From positions 18,226,501 through 18,290,500 of the forward strand of contig NC_087090.1 in NCBI RefSeq assembly GCF_963855985.1: a DNA stretch of 64,000 nucleotides, written 5' to 3'. Shown here in pieces: positions 9,860-22,489 of this stretch. Within the stretch, counting starts at the first letter, position 1, and each line of letters starts with the position of its first letter. This DNA comes from Ostrinia nubilalis. Taxonomy: Eukaryota; Arthropoda; Insecta; Lepidoptera; Crambidae. Below the pieces are notes generated by a model. The model did no database searches and was not told where the DNA came from. It saw only the letters and a program-made list of their open reading frames with translations. The translations under genes were made by a program, and so were the position numbers.

Positions 9860-10726
9860 TTATGAAGTTAGAGTCTTTGACTTGAAATAATAATCGGCAT
9901 TGTAGTCAAACCAATCCAGGACTCGCCCGTCGTACCACACGTAGGTGCCCTTGAGGTCTTGAGGAGCTTCCAGAATTAAGTACAGAGGAGTTTTAGCCGC
10001 TTCGTCGGTGCTGTAGAATCCTACTCCTTTGGTCATGGAAGTGCGGACCAGTCCTGGGTGCATCGAGTTCACTGAGATGTTCCGTGATGCTAAATGTCTT
10101 TGCTGAAGAATAGTCTGAGCGCTCAACGCTACCTTGGCTACTCTGTAAGCCCCGACAGTGGCATCGTCCGCCAAGTCTTCTTTCTTAAACGTACCATTCT
10201 TGGCCGCGTCCAAATACCAGTTCACAAATTCCAAAACATCATTTTGAGTGAAATCTTTCTTCGACAGTCTTTCGAGCCAATGCTTGTTTCTAACGTTGGA
10301 AAGATGTCCGCAGTCACTGGATATGTTTAATATTCTTCCGTTATCTCTCACCAAAGGGAATAGTAGTTCTTGGATAGTCAAAATGCTGTAGTAGTTGATG
10401 TCGATAATTTCTTTGTCTTCCTCGTACGTGTTGTAAAGTTGCACGCTGTTGGCGACTGCGGCATTGTTGACCAGGATGTCGATGCCTCCGCAAGTTTCCT
10501 GGATGTGGTCTCGGAATCTGAGGACACTCTCTCGATCAGATACGTCAAGTTGGTGGAAAGCAGGAGTCAGTCCCAGCTTGTTGAGTTCACCGACAGCTGC
10601 TTTCCCTCGGCCACTATCACGAGAGGTCAGGTAGACCACGCCATCGAAGCGCTGCAGTAAGCCCTTGACGATGGCAAACCCTATGCCCTTGTTGGAGCCG
10701 GTCACCACTGCCACTTTCTTCGTCAT
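9860..10726 (-). CDS. Carbonyl reductase (NADPH), SDR family
   Basis: A 288-residue intronless SDR of the CBR1 type, close to the usual family length. Motifs: TGSNKGIG at residues 9-16, NNAA at 87-90 (the family usually has NNAG), Ser at 136-137 in NISSDCGH, and YRVAK at 194-198. All catalytic residues are present, so it should be active as an NADPH-dependent carbonyl reductase, probably cytosolic. It ends at FKSKTLTS and lacks the hydrophobic C-terminal tail of its neighbour. ATG at 10724-10726 directly precedes TKKVAVVTGSNKG, which fits the family start. It is a tandem paralogue of the gene at 8474-9451, clearly diverged from it. Confidence 0.95.
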   Translation of the reverse strand: MTKKVAVVTGSNKGIGFAIVKGLLQRFDGVVYLTSRDSGRGKAAVGELNKLGLTPAFHQLDVSDRESVLRFRDHIQETCGGIDILVNNAAVANSVQLYNTYEEDKEIIDINYYSILTIQELLFPLVRDNGRILNISSDCGHLSNVRNKHWLERLSKKDFTQNDVLEFVNWYLDAAKNGTFKKEDLADDATVGAYRVAKVALSAQTILQQRHLASRNISVNSMHPGLVRTSMTKGVGFYSTDEAAKTPLYLILEAPQDLKGTYVWYDGRVLDWFDYNADYYFKSKTLTS

Positions 10727-11337
10727 GTCTGAACTGCTTAAGAGTTGGTAAACAACTGAGATATTTAACTGTTGATTGTTGGAAACGGTTATGTAAATTG
10801 ACCTGGAGATAGTTTATCGTCAAAGAAGTATTGATAAACAGTGACGATGGCCGTGGCTTGGCGAATAGTGAATGGCTAACTGTATAAATATAAAGATAAG
10901 GGGATCACAACTTGACCTCATATGCATAAATTAAACTGCTATATTTAGGTATATTCAATCAATAATACGAGTTAAAGTTAAACTTAATACTTGATAATTA
11001 ATTTATTGCAAATCTATAATAATGATGAGATGTATTAGTTAGTTTATTTACATTGTTCAGTAAAATATGGTAGGACACAGTCTAATTTTCCGAACGTTTG
11101 CCCATACTTATTTTTAAACTTACGAGCCTTATGAGCTATTTGGTTAAAATCGTTAACATTATAAAAAACTGAAGTAGGTTGTACTTGTACCTACATAACT
11201 TTACATTTGAACTCTCTTGAATACATTTGAACTGAATTCAATTTCTACATGAAGTGACTAACTTTGTCATTTGATGTTTCATCACCTAAGCAATTTTTTC
11301 TCTTAATGCATACTTTAATTTAAATTCTTTGTTTCAG
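10727..11337. other. Upstream flank of carbonyl reductase copy 2
   Basis: Probable promoter region for the minus-strand gene. GATAAAC-type motifs occur in opposite orientations near 10812-10819 and 10841-10848 and could be GATA-factor sites. This is a pattern match only. No other gene is visible. Confidence 0.4.
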
Positions 11338-11395
11338 ATGCAGAAAAGTAGCGGTTTGCTGGAGAGCGGGTGAGGCGTGCAGCTCTTCTGGTGGG
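11338..11395 (+). other. Possible small exon
   Basis: A 58-bp GC-richer segment is preceded by a good 3' splice site (taaattctttgtttcag) and followed by a strong donor (ggg/gtaagtaa), in an AT-rich background. One frame is open throughout (CRKVAVCWRAGEACSSSGG); the frame starting at the leading ATG closes after 11 codons. It could be a coding microexon, a 5'UTR exon of a gene lying mostly outside the window, or chance. I do not recognise the peptide. Confidence 0.25.
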
Positions 11396-13149
11396 GTAAG
11401 TAATTTTGTTGTAGAATTCTTTATTTTCTCCTGTTTTGTATGAATTGAACTAGGTACATATTATATCTAGGCTAGGTATCTACGAGTACAGACTGTCTAC
11501 CACTTCAACTGAGTGCGACCACGTCTCGGGAGACTTCTAGTTTCTAATTCAATTCCAGACTTTATCATAAATAACATTTTTGTTGAATAAATCATTGCCA
11601 TATTCGGGCCGCGTATAGGCCCATCTTCGCGTGCGTTCGTGCGTATACGCGGGCCTGCTGGCGAAACAACAGTGAAACTTTGAACCTTAGTGCGTTGCGT
11701 TAAGATCTACAATGAAAATGTGTTTATATTTTGGTGCTTACTTTTCGCTGCGGCTGTAGGGCTGCGGAAATCACGTATTAGATTAGAGTAGAACCTAGAA
11801 TATTGCGAGCAAAGGTTAGAAAGCTGAAATAGTTTGGTGGGATTTATGATTTAACTTCATATTACTTATAAATCTTTGATGTTTTAATAATACGGCATAA
11901 TATAAAGAGGTTTTAGCTCATGCCGAGTAAAATAGCTTGTTATGGACTGTACGTTAGGTAAACTTTTTTACTTAATTAAGTTTGTAAGCCTTTTTATTTA
12001 CTGACTCTATGCCGGCCGACTTTTTTGCATAAAGTTAGTTACCACGAAACAGGCTCTGCCTATTTTTGCACTAGCTAATCTTAGTGGCACTGTTATCACA
12101 ATAAGTAGGTTAACAGCAGCAGCGAATGACATAACTAATGGCCGAGCAGAAATCCTTCCCCGCCTCGTTGATAAATGGCGCCGCATAATCAACTCTGTTA
12201 TGACCGCATCACTCTGGGACCATCAGTAATCTTTTAAAGGTTGTGGTAGTTCTGGGCTTAGGAGTTAAGCCGACTTTGTTATTTTCTGACGTGTCATAGT
12301 GTACAGACGGTTAGATTGAAGATAGGTAATCTTTAAAAAAAAATATGTCAAGTTTGAAACAGGACATTTTATAGTTTCTATGCTGGTGGTATCTGGGCTG
12401 GAATGGCGACTTTCATGCCTCTAATTAGGTGTATTTCATTTTTTTTGCAAAAGTATGTCACAAACTATATCATTACGCACAAGAGTAGATACTCGTGCTC
12501 CTCATAATATTTATAGCCGTTGAATTAGAACTTACCAACCCAACTGGCTTCTTAGTCCGGGCAAACTCGCAGGCCGTCGTCAAGTGTAAACAAAGTTCAA
12601 CTGTATTTTTTAATTATAGTTCTAGGTAGCTACTTCCTTTTTAAAACATAAAGCTCATAAGCATACAATGAAATCCCATAATAGGCAATTGTGCAGCAAA
12701 TAAAAAGCGCTTCAAAGCAGCCGCGGAAAGCGCTCGACGTAGAAACAATGCTAATCGCATTTTCTCCGCAGCATTTTTCTCGCTGCAGACAATGCATTTA
12801 TTATGAAACCTAAGGCTGCGGCTGCACTGCAAATTCACAAGTCCTGTAACCTACATTTTAAATTTAGAACTCTTCAAGGCAAGGTTAAATAGACGTGTTT
12901 TGTTTTTTTGGCTTACGGGGGTACCTACATGCGCGCTAATATTTTCATATTTTAGTGGTAGGCACGAACACTTGTTCGTGAAGGATTCGCGCCTATACAA
13001 GCGCCTATTTTAATAATTAACAGCAGTTATCGATAGGTAAATGGCTAATGAAATAGCTGCTGGCGTTTAACATATTTGATTTCACGGCAAGGCGAAACGG
13101 AATTACATGTTTTTTTAAAGATCATTAGCAATTATATTGTGCAAATTAC
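11396..13149. other. No gene seen
   Basis: AT-rich sequence without convincing ORF, repeat or RNA gene. A GC-richer patch near 12690-12800 has no coding character. Confidence 0.5.
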
Positions 13150-13306
13150 TAATACTTAGTCCTGTTAGCCCCTCGCGTTAAGCTAAATAAGCTTGTGTTA
13201 CGAGTGGGCTCACCACAATAGTCGAGCGGCGGTGGGATTCGAACCCGCGTTCCTCGGACCTCGAGTGTCGGCCAGTCCGACCCCTTCACCGTTCGGCTAT
13301 CGTAGC
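13150..13306 (-). repeat. tRNA-derived SINE (family 1)
   Basis: On the minus strand it starts 'ctacgatagccgaacggtga' (A-box region). It has a clear B box, gcgggttcgaatccc (plus-strand 13233-13247), then 'cgctcgactattgtggtgag' and an AT-rich tail near 13150. Same family as 57411-57530 (plus), 58516-58644 (minus) and a fragment at 39783-39832. It is not a functional tRNA: there is no acceptor pairing. Confidence 0.8.
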
Positions 13307-16300
13307 TATATTTAGGTGACATCTGACATCTTAATATGTAGTAGTGTATGGTTTTATTTTGCAACAGAAACGTGTAGTTCAACATCCTGAAAATAAACTT
13401 CTTTTAGCTATTGGTGTGGCCTAGCCCTAACTCTTTTATACTATTTCAGCAAAGTAATAAAAACTTTCACTCAGTTTTTAAAGAATAATAGACGAGTTGG
13501 TAATTTGGCGAAGTTTCAATATAAATCAATTACTTTAGGATTGTGTGTAACATAATACACAAGTTTTGAAGTCTATGTGGGAGCGTTCATTTTATTTCAA
13601 TTTAGTGTTTTTTCTCTTTTCCTTACGATACTACTGGTTCTAAAAAACTTGTCTTTTGTTATATTGTTTTATTTTTTCGATAATAATGCTGCCATTGATA
13701 CCTGTCATGGAATTGTCGTACAAGTGTAATCTTTAATCACAACAATTAATATCGTTGCCTGAAAAACATCAACACAAATGTTACTTCACACTAGGATTTT
13801 CTGCTACTAAATATCACAAAAAAATTAGGCAACCTGTGTAGAAGATCACATAAAATCGGAAACTTTTGTTCGGAGTCACAAGTATCATTGGAATTTAAGC
13901 ACAAGAATCTATTTCAATCTCACAAAATTTCAACCTGAATCTCATTATGTCATTTCGAAATATCTTTTTAATCTCTCCAAGACAAAACACAGCTTAAAAT
14001 ATTCCCACTTAGAAGTAGCGGAACAACGAGGAATACCTTTTGCTTCGCGCGAAACAAATTAAAAGTGACAACGCCACATATTTCTCGCGAAAATGAATAT
14101 AATTTAATAATTCGCATCAAAAGTTCGGGAGGCAGGCAAAAACGTCGCTCGGCTTGACAGTCGTAAGGGAGGTAATAGTCAGTAGGCACATTCTCTGAAG
14201 TTGCTTAGTACAAGCGTGACGGCACACCAAGATACTATAGCATCTTGACTACTCTTGTCGAAGGAGTTATTCGGCTACAAAAAGTGTAATCTGTAGTGCT
14301 ATCGGCTGTACCTACATCTCTAGTTGATCATTATAGTAGCTGCTCTATTTCAGTGGGGTCTTAGTACCGGCTTCGATATGTTGAGATCTCCGCCATGTTT
14401 CAATTTATCTCCCAGTTCTGTATCTAATTGATAGTGCAGTGTCTCATGCTTCAGGCACTATGCTCTCAGCGCCTTATGTGTGCTTAAGGTCCATACCCTT
14501 TTGGCGGTGATAAAAATGCTATATCGTCAAGTTAGAATAAACCCACTGTATCAAACTCTATTCTGACGAGAATTAACTTTCCGTACAACTTTGCTATTGT
14601 CAAGATTTGAGAAACTTCGATTTCTGGATGAATTCATAAATATTAAATGTACCTGCCTGGCTCCGGGCGCGTCAAAGGGCTGGTGGGTAGGTTGGAATCG
14701 ATTTCGGAAGTCAAGCAACGCTGGGCGCGGTCGAGTTAAAGATTGGTGACCGGTTTAATGGTGTTTCAACCCTATCAATCTTAACTTTAATGAATGTTAA
14801 ATTGGATTTGAGGTTTTTCGTGTATTTATGGTTTAAGATTGACGAATGCAAACATATACAAATACCGATTAGTTAATCTCATCTCGTTTTCAATCGTTAT
14901 TCTCATGCTAAAGAGAATGAAATCGATGTTTGAACGATTCGATTTTGGTAGGTAGAATACCTATCTTTTGGGGATTCCTTTTGTATTTCGTCTTCATCAT
15001 TGTATTTTAGTCTTAGTAACCGATCAGGGGCTCAAAACTAAAAGTAACTTACCCGATTTCCAGAAAATCAGAACTCATCTTTCAGGGGTAAGAATAGAAT
15101 AATCTGAAACTTTTAGAACTTTTACGTGGTCGAAATAGAAATAAAAACTTTTAGATTGCCTCTTTTCACTTACCTTATTACTTTTATTTTTGCATGTGAA
15201 TCGTATTAAGTAGAGTTAGTTAGTACAACAACTGACGGTCTGATTCTCATTTATTTGCGACATATACGGTGTTTTGAATTTAAAATACATCACACCAAAT
15301 AACTACTTAGCTCCAAAAATTACGCAGAGCTAATAACCGTCCAGTATTCAGACATCACTCTGTAACCGAATTGGCCCTATCGAGATTGTAAAGGTACATA
15401 ATATAGTCTTCTAGATTTTTAGATCTAGTTTTATAGAGACCATTTAGATCCATAGACCATTGATTAAAATCCAACATCAAAATACTATAAATTCACCGTA
15501 GGCGCCCTTACACATACCCACACAAACTACATAAATTGAATCTCAAATTATGCACACGCGGAATTAAATCCGCCGTGTTTGCCCAGCCCAGGTGGAAAGC
15601 CGGGAGTGCAAACTAGCTGTAACTAGTGCCGATATTTACACAGCACTAATACCCACGTTATAAGTCGAACTGGAAACACTGCGGGAGCATAAACTCCAGG
15701 TCCCATTTGCTGAACTTTGCATTTATAGAGGAAAAACCAGAGCAGCCACAAAATTAGGTTAATATATGACGTTGTTTAGCATTATAGGGACTTTTTGAGT
15801 CGTTTTAGGTACCTAGTATTTTTGTCCCAAATTCAGTTATGTACCTACTTATGATTAGTTTCATAAATAACTCTACCGAGCAACGCCTACACCTGACTTA
15901 ATTTGAATGGTTTCACCTTAATTATTAAGTTCACCTTGTTTTCTCTTTCCAAATGTTTTCTAATTTACTTAACTACTTGATAAGTTCATAAAATTAATGA
16001 AATTTATTTATTCTCAGTACGCTGGCTTTCAAAGAGCTCTTTTGAGATGTGTAGTGTTTGATCGATTGATTTTATCTTAATTGGGAGTAAGTTTACCTAC
16101 TATTATTTGGTATTTAATTTGATTTACTTAAATATTCTGAAATTTATAATCTAGTAGCTCTTAATAAAGATAATATTTCAACCATTTAGAATCTTCTAAG
16201 ATAAACGAAACTTCAACAAAGATTTATTCCTTTGACCGCCACTTAGGCGTTGTTTATGTCGTGTGTTCCCCCCAAAGGGTTGTTTGTTCAATTTGTCCTG

Positions 16301-18589
16301 TAAACACAAATAAGTAGGTTTGTTGTCGGCGAGTTGAGTTTGATCCCTTACTTAGGGGCCAGTTAAAAGTGGAGGTTGTTTGCGAGATAAGCAATTAGTG
16401 CGGTCCGGTCCAGCCGTCCGGTAGTCCGGTTACGCATCGGCTGATTACAGAGGTCCAGTGCTGGGAAGGTTACCGAATTTACCGGTTAAATAACGGTTCT
16501 TGACAAAATTGTGGTATTTACTTGGAGTAAATTGAAAGAAGTCACTGAATGTTTAGAGACAACATTAGTAACTCGCTGAATGGATGCGAAAAGGAAATAT
16601 ACTTAAATCGTTTGATTATTCAATCGACAGGTGCAAGTAGGCACTTTTCATTATCTGAAACAATGTGTTATTTACTACTTTGTCTGATGAATTGGAAGAC
16701 TCAATAGGTGCGTCACGGCGTCAGGTTATTCTGGCTAAAACTTAACTGGTAGAGTTTCTATGCAGGGTTAACTCTAGATCCATAGAGGTCAGCCTCATAT
16801 AAATAAAGTCTGGTTTGTTTTTTATGTTTTAATTAAACTTGCTCTTAAATGTTGATAAATTAACAAAATATTATGTTAATTGGCTGCCGAGTTCAGCTAA
16901 ACTAACGCAGCTGTAGCGATAGCGTCGGTTAACCTCAGCCTGTCTAATTCTGACCGATAATAAACTCGTTATGTTTACATCGCTTTTGTATTTGCAGCTA
17001 TTCGGAATTTTGATAAATTGTTAGCTCGCCCAAATACGCCAATAATGTTTAATTAAGTACTTGTGTTTAGCAATGATATTTCAACGCACCAGGTTCATTA
17101 CTATCTAAATATTTTCATAACATTTACGTAATAAAAATCTAGGTAAACAAGTTTACAAAATCAATCATCAATAAATCAGGTAGATATTTGGTTTGCATCT
17201 CTTAATTTAGTAGGTACCTATGTAATTTTTGTAAACTTTCATACCATTTTTTAGAAATATTAAAAAATCTAAAGAACTATTGCCCTTATATTTTATTGCA
17301 CTTGGTCTTCTGAAGCTTCTATTGAGAGCCTTCCTCGATTCTAGGTATTTCTTATTGCGCAACCTCTTTATTTTTTAATTAGATTGCAATTCTACCGATT
17401 CACAACCGGTTTTTCACTGCACTACGGCACCCCAAGATGTGTGCTAAGGGTCCGTGCTCCGTTGATTGCGGCATCTTCATCCGTCATAATTATGACGTAA
17501 TTGCCCGCCGCAAACATGGCGCTGACAACTATGCGAGCGTCAAGTACAAACAAGTCGACTTGTCCACGACGGAGTGATCGAGAAGTAATTACGAGCAAAT
17601 AATTAGGAATCGATTTATTAGGACCGGTAGACTTATGAGTAAAACCGATAGAAGACCGTTAATGGGTAGACCAACACAAAAAACACGAAAAGGAAGACCT
17701 ACAATATTTTGTGAGCAATACTTAACTCTTAACTTAACCCTAGACTGCATCTTGGCTCTTTAGTTAACTCATCTCGCTTCAAACTCATCCCGCGGGATCA
17801 TCTCCACTTAACATCATTCGCGATTGCGGTCAAACACCTGCTTTGTTCTTCTTAAAAATAATAGTAAATTAACGCAAAGATAATTAAAAGCAATGAAATT
17901 AAAATTCTGCGGGCTATGAGCATAAGTACCTATTCATTTACTAAATAAGTACCTAGCTGTAGTTACTAAAACATATCATAACAATCTCACTTTATGAAAA
18001 CGAGCAACAATCCCAAGATGTAGAGAGTAGAGACCAACGGAATCTAAATAAAATCTCTCGAATAAACGTGAACTCGCCGGGACGATTGTGGAGCAATTCG
18101 GCGAGATAAAACGGAGCATTTGTTGTAATGTAACGAACGGTATTACAATTTATACAAGCGCATTATCGAGATCCGACTGCGGTATTATAAACGCGAGAGC
18201 ACTCGTCGTGCCGCTATTTGTGAGCTGTCGCTGTTAAGGCTGTATCACACTTTTACATTAAGGTATGGATATTTTTGCATGATAGGTACGTGCGATGAAT
18301 TTGCAAGTACTATTTAACACTTTGGAATCGTGGTTCACGAGTCAAGTTATATCGTAACCTTTAATGCCGGTAGGATTGTATCCTACTGGGTGCCAATTCT
18401 CCACGCGATCTCCGTAAACGAACTAAAGTAGCAAGCCGAAGTGGCAATGAGCAGGGCACATAGTACGCAGAAATTAATTATGTATTTCGATATGTACTTA
18501 TACTGTGAACATCTAGTTAAAAGTCTCCCAAGAAAAGTTCGCAGCCGTCGTTAAAATGCAGTCTATTTCACGCCAGTACCTACATCAAA
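13307..18589. other. Long stretch without a recognisable gene
   Basis: AT-rich non-coding sequence. No coding region, RNA gene or clear transposon was identified. A small cluster of gtccggt motifs lies at 16400-16430, and GC-richer patches lie near 17440-17580 and 18060-18240. These could be regulatory or intronic, but nothing in the sequence proves it. Confidence 0.5.
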
Positions 18590-18591
18590 GA

Positions 18592-19080
18592 ATTCAAATT
18601 CAAATTCAAATTTTTTATTGCATATTAAGTGTTTACAATTGGGTCTTAATCTAAACAATGAGCTTATAACTTAATTACCCGTTAATGGGTATTGCAATAT
18701 TAGTGGTGAGAGAGGACTAGTCTAAACTTAGGTCTAGCAACTTACATTAGGAGATGCCTTATCTTAAAAGAGTTTGTTTACTATTAAAGAATTCATCTAA
18801 TGTATGAAAGCAGTTGGTAATTAAATATTTTTTTAATTGGTTCTTGAAAATTTTGAATTTAGTTTGGTTTTTTATCTCTATAGGTATTTTATTATAAATT
18901 TTTACTGACATAAATAGTGGGCTGCAGTTAAGTTTTTTAATTCTAGATTGTGGCAGAAAGAGTTTATCTTTATGTCGGGTGTTTAAATTATGAGTGTCTT
19001 TCCTCTTTAAGAAGAAGTGCATATTTAGTTTACATAGTTTAGCGTGCATCCCTATCACCAATCTCTCGTACAGTGTGGAT
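18592..19080 (-). mobile_element. 5'-truncated LINE copy (CR1/Daphne-like C-terminus)
   Basis: The minus strand encodes about 100 residues resembling the tail of a LINE ORF2, with NLNTRHKDKLFLP and KIYNKIPIEIKNQTKFKIFK, comparable to NTRNKNKLAVP and KFFNKLPQ in the intact element at 44-48 kb. The ORF closes at about 18759 and is followed by a 3'UTR. The element ends in a (TTTGAA)n run at 18592-18612, typical of CR1-like 3' ends. All upstream RT and endonuclease sequence is missing, as expected for incomplete target-primed reverse transcription. A different subfamily from the intact element. Confidence 0.82.
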
Positions 19081-19629
19081 GCAGCTTAACGCCAGCTCCA
19101 ACGTGAATACAAAACAGCGGGATTATGGTGTCGTCCACCTCGTCCGAGCCCGTCTGAGAGGGCCTTGTTCGCTGACTAAACAAGTTCGGGGCCCTTACGA
19201 AGGGCATCATATTTTAAAGCCTGCTTTAACAGCGAAATCGTTTGCATGACCTTTAAAAGGTAATAATCATTTTTACATTTACCAGTCTGTTTTCAGGCAT
19301 TTCTGTAAAAGGCTTCTATTTTTTTTAATAGTTTTCTTTGAACGGGTTTTATTCTAGTTTTGCCCAATTTTTCTCACTATTTACTTGTTACGAACCGCTC
19401 GGACGGTCTAAAAGGTGGGACATGTCAAATCATGTTGTCCATTTGATTTCAATTTTTAATTACGTAATAAATTAAAAAAAATGTAGATAGTTAAAAAAAA
19501 TAATACGTAATTGTCTGAGGACACTTAAGTTAAATGACTTGCCATAACTGCACAGCATTTTGCAGTGCATCTGCAATTACATAGCATTTGATTCAGTCAT
19601 CATGACTCGTCTGTTCGCTGACACAAACG
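19081..19629. other. No gene seen
   Basis: Non-coding AT-rich sequence with a near-palindromic attacgtaat pair (about 19456-19515). Confidence 0.5.
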
Positions 19630-19770
19630 CCAGTATTCACAAACATTACTATGAGTTCTCACAGTGCGCTTGGACGCACAGGGTGACATGCGAACCAATC
19701 ACAGAGCTCTATTCAACGCTGTGCGCTCGATTTGCTGCTTCACTTATGCAAGTATGGTTGGTGAATACGG
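19630..19770. mobile_element. Short MITE with TATTCAC termini
   Basis: Imperfect inverted ends: CCAGTATTCACAAAC at 19630 and, complemented, CCGTATTCACCAAC at 19770. About 140 bp, GC-richer than its flanks, no ORF of meaning. No target duplication could be defined. Confidence 0.55.
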
Positions 19771-20319
19771 GCGAAAATGTCACTCGGATTCTCTTACATA
19801 AGCACTCACAAGACAACGAGCTCTAACCACACGTGGATTGCGAGTTGTATCGATACCCGAACATGATTCGACAATTAATTTAATTACTACGTCGACGCTA
19901 ATCGGATTGCGTCGATTGTTATAATGAAAATGGACAACTCCACCATGTGGGATGACGTAACGCAGCACTAGCGCGCGACGCCCGCGGTGGCCACTTAAGG
20001 AACCAATTTCCACGCAATCTATCAGTAGCGAACGTTGATCACCGACTCCCAAAGCACTAGGGGGTTCCCCGCAATCGGCAGGCGCTGAGTAACGGGGCCA
20101 TTACCGCGCGTCCGTCGCCGTAATTAAGGGTAGGATAAACACGGCCCAATCAGGGCCATCGCGATTAATGCCGGTAGTTCTTCAGTGAGTTGTGGCCACC
20201 TGAGTTAAGTGGGTAAATTCTGACTTGTGACTTTTTGGTATTGTAATGGTCGCGTTATGCTTTGGGTACAATTTTAAGAATCTTCTTGGGCAAATGTTTT
20301 TGTATTATAATAAAATTAG

Positions 20320-20402
20320 CGGTTTTTATTAGCGATCATGCTGTAGGTAGATCCTAGCTACACAGGGGTTTCAGTAGTGAAAACGAGAGGTGGGAATAGT
20401 CC
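20320..20402 (+). repeat. Short interspersed repeat, family R
   Basis: Contains 'gtagatcctagctacacagg' and ends 'aacgagaggtgggaatagtc'. The same module recurs at 28314-28372 (minus), 36172-36262 (plus), 38093-38153 (minus), 60642-60746 (plus) and 62999-63066 (minus). The class is unknown to me. Confidence 0.7.
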
Positions 20403-21097
20403 CGTTCATTTTTTGGATGAAATCTGAATAGGTATACCTACATATTTGATTTTTTGCTTTACCAAAATTAATATTTGTTTTAGGAATGGTGGGTGTTGTT
20501 TTTTTGTTAGGAAACGATATCGTTGGGTTACAGTAAATACGAAAATCTGCGGCGACAAATAAAAAGCATCTGTCTCTAGGCCCGTATTTACTTTAACTCG
20601 ATTCAATATGAATCGTGAGAAAGAATGACTATAGCTTCTCCAGTGCCCCATAAGGGCTACCTTTTCTTTTTTATTTTTTACTACATTTTGACGTTCATAA
20701 GTGCCACTTGTGGTCTAAACTGAATAAGTATTTTTTGATTTTGATTTTCCAAGCGGAACCCATTTACCGTGGCATAAGTATAGTAAATAGAAATAAAACT
20801 CCCCGATTGTGATCTCCGCTCGCAGCAGGTTGGCCGGGCCCGCTGGCGGGCGGCCGAATGGCTGCGATGACGGACGGCCGACGTCTTGCGAATCCAATGT
20901 TGGCCGGAATTGGCCTGATAACGTGATAGTATATTGAACATGGGGTATTTATGACAAACTTATCATAGAAGTAGGTTGGTAGGGAAAAAATCGAGTAGAA
21001 GGTGAAGGTACCTACAATGTTTTCTTCTTTACATAAACAATGAGAATTTTCTATCTAAAAATTTTTTTTTATAATAAAAGGATTGATTGATGAACAA
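20403..21097. other. No gene seen; GC-rich patch
   Basis: A GC-rich, CpG-containing patch at about 20810-20900 (ggccgggcccgctggcgggc) stands out. No convincing reading frame or splice sites surround it. Confidence 0.45.
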
Positions 21098-21100
21098 TTA

Positions 21101-22486
21101 GTCCAGTCAATGAATGCCTTAACGACGGTGTAGAGAGAAATCCGTGGAACACAATTTCTGACCTCGGGACTTTATTTAGCCTAGTTAGGTGGTGAACATA
21201 GCAAAAGTCCCCGCCCTTAGCCCTTGAGCCGGCGGGGAGAGGGGGGTTTAAAGGTACCACTTTTCGGTTTTTCGCTTAATCCTCGGAAACTATGCGTCCT
21301 AGTGACATGACTACTATGAACCAAAAAAAGCTTATTCAATTTGCTACAGGTGAGACCGTCAAGTTTTTCTATATCTTGGATAGTTTTTGCGGCATCTGCT
21401 CTAGAAGGTCTGTAAAATTGGAAATTTTATTGTTGTCTTACATGTTCCTTTCAGGATAAAATCGACTAAATCAACATTGAGCAAACACTATAGACATGCG
21501 GGAGCAGGTTAAGCCTAGTTCCATGGAGGGGACTGCACCGTGCGTATGTATATTTAGACGAACCAATTAGAGCCACTTTTGACTCCTCATCATTCAAAAA
21601 CTACTGTGCATTAACACTTCAAATTTGGCTCGTGTATTGAGACTTGCAAGATATACATCAGCTTCAAATTTCATAAATATACCTCAAACCGTTATTTAGG
21701 TATTGACGTTCAAAAATCGATATTTAGAGCACTAAAATGTATCTATCACATGTGAAATGTTAAAATTTACTGGTTTTTTATTTGTTCCTTTGTATTTACA
21801 TAACTACCTTTCTGGATGCCAAATTTGAATCTTCGAGGTCATCTGGAAGTGGTTAGAATTTGGTCTATAGGTCAGACATGTAGATTTTTGGACGTCAATA
21901 TCTAAAGAACCGTTTGAGGCATATTTATGAAATTTGAAACTGATGTATATCTTGCAAGTCTCAACATATGAGCCAAATTTGAAGTGTTAATGCACAGTAG
22001 TTTTTGAGTGATGAGGAGTCAAAAGTGGCTCAAAGTGATTCGTCTAAATATACGCACGGAGTAGTCCCCTCGCTGGAACTAGGCTTAACATGCTCCCGCA
22101 TGTCTAGAATGATTGCTCAATGTTGATTTAGTCGATTTTCTCCTGATGGGAACATGTAAGACAAAAATAAAATTTCCAAGATTACAGACCTTCTAGAGCA
22201 GATGCCGCGAAAACTATACAATTTATAGAAAAACTTGTCGATCTCACCTGTAGCAAATTGAATATGCTTTTTTTGGTTCAAAGTAGTCATGTCACTAGGA
22301 CGCATAGTTTCCGAGGATTAAGCGAAAAACCGAAAAGTGGCACCTTTAAACCCCCCTCTCCCCGCCGGCTCAAGGGCTAAGGGCGGGGACTTTTGCTATG
22401 TTCACCTCCTAACTAGTCTAAATAAAGTCCTGAAGTCAGAAATTGTGTTCTACAGTTTTCCATCTATAATGCTTTATTGACTGGAC
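21101..22486. mobile_element. 1.39 kb foldback DNA element
   Basis: Inverted arms of about 600 bp (21101-21720 and 21890-22486) pair closely. Terminal repeats are GTCCAGTCAAT and ATTGACTGGAC, flanked by TA (21099-21100 and 22487-22488). Arms include 'gtccccgcccttagcccttg' and its complement, and 'ttcggtttttcgc' and its complement. A central loop of about 170 bp separates them. No transposase ORF. Architecture like the elements at 1288 and 33393 but unrelated in sequence. Confidence 0.9.
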
Positions 22487-22489
22487 TAA

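Noticed and set aside
19780..20052. 90-codon open frame in a GC-richer region
   Set aside because: No start context, no domain; partly overlaps sequence next to a MITE.
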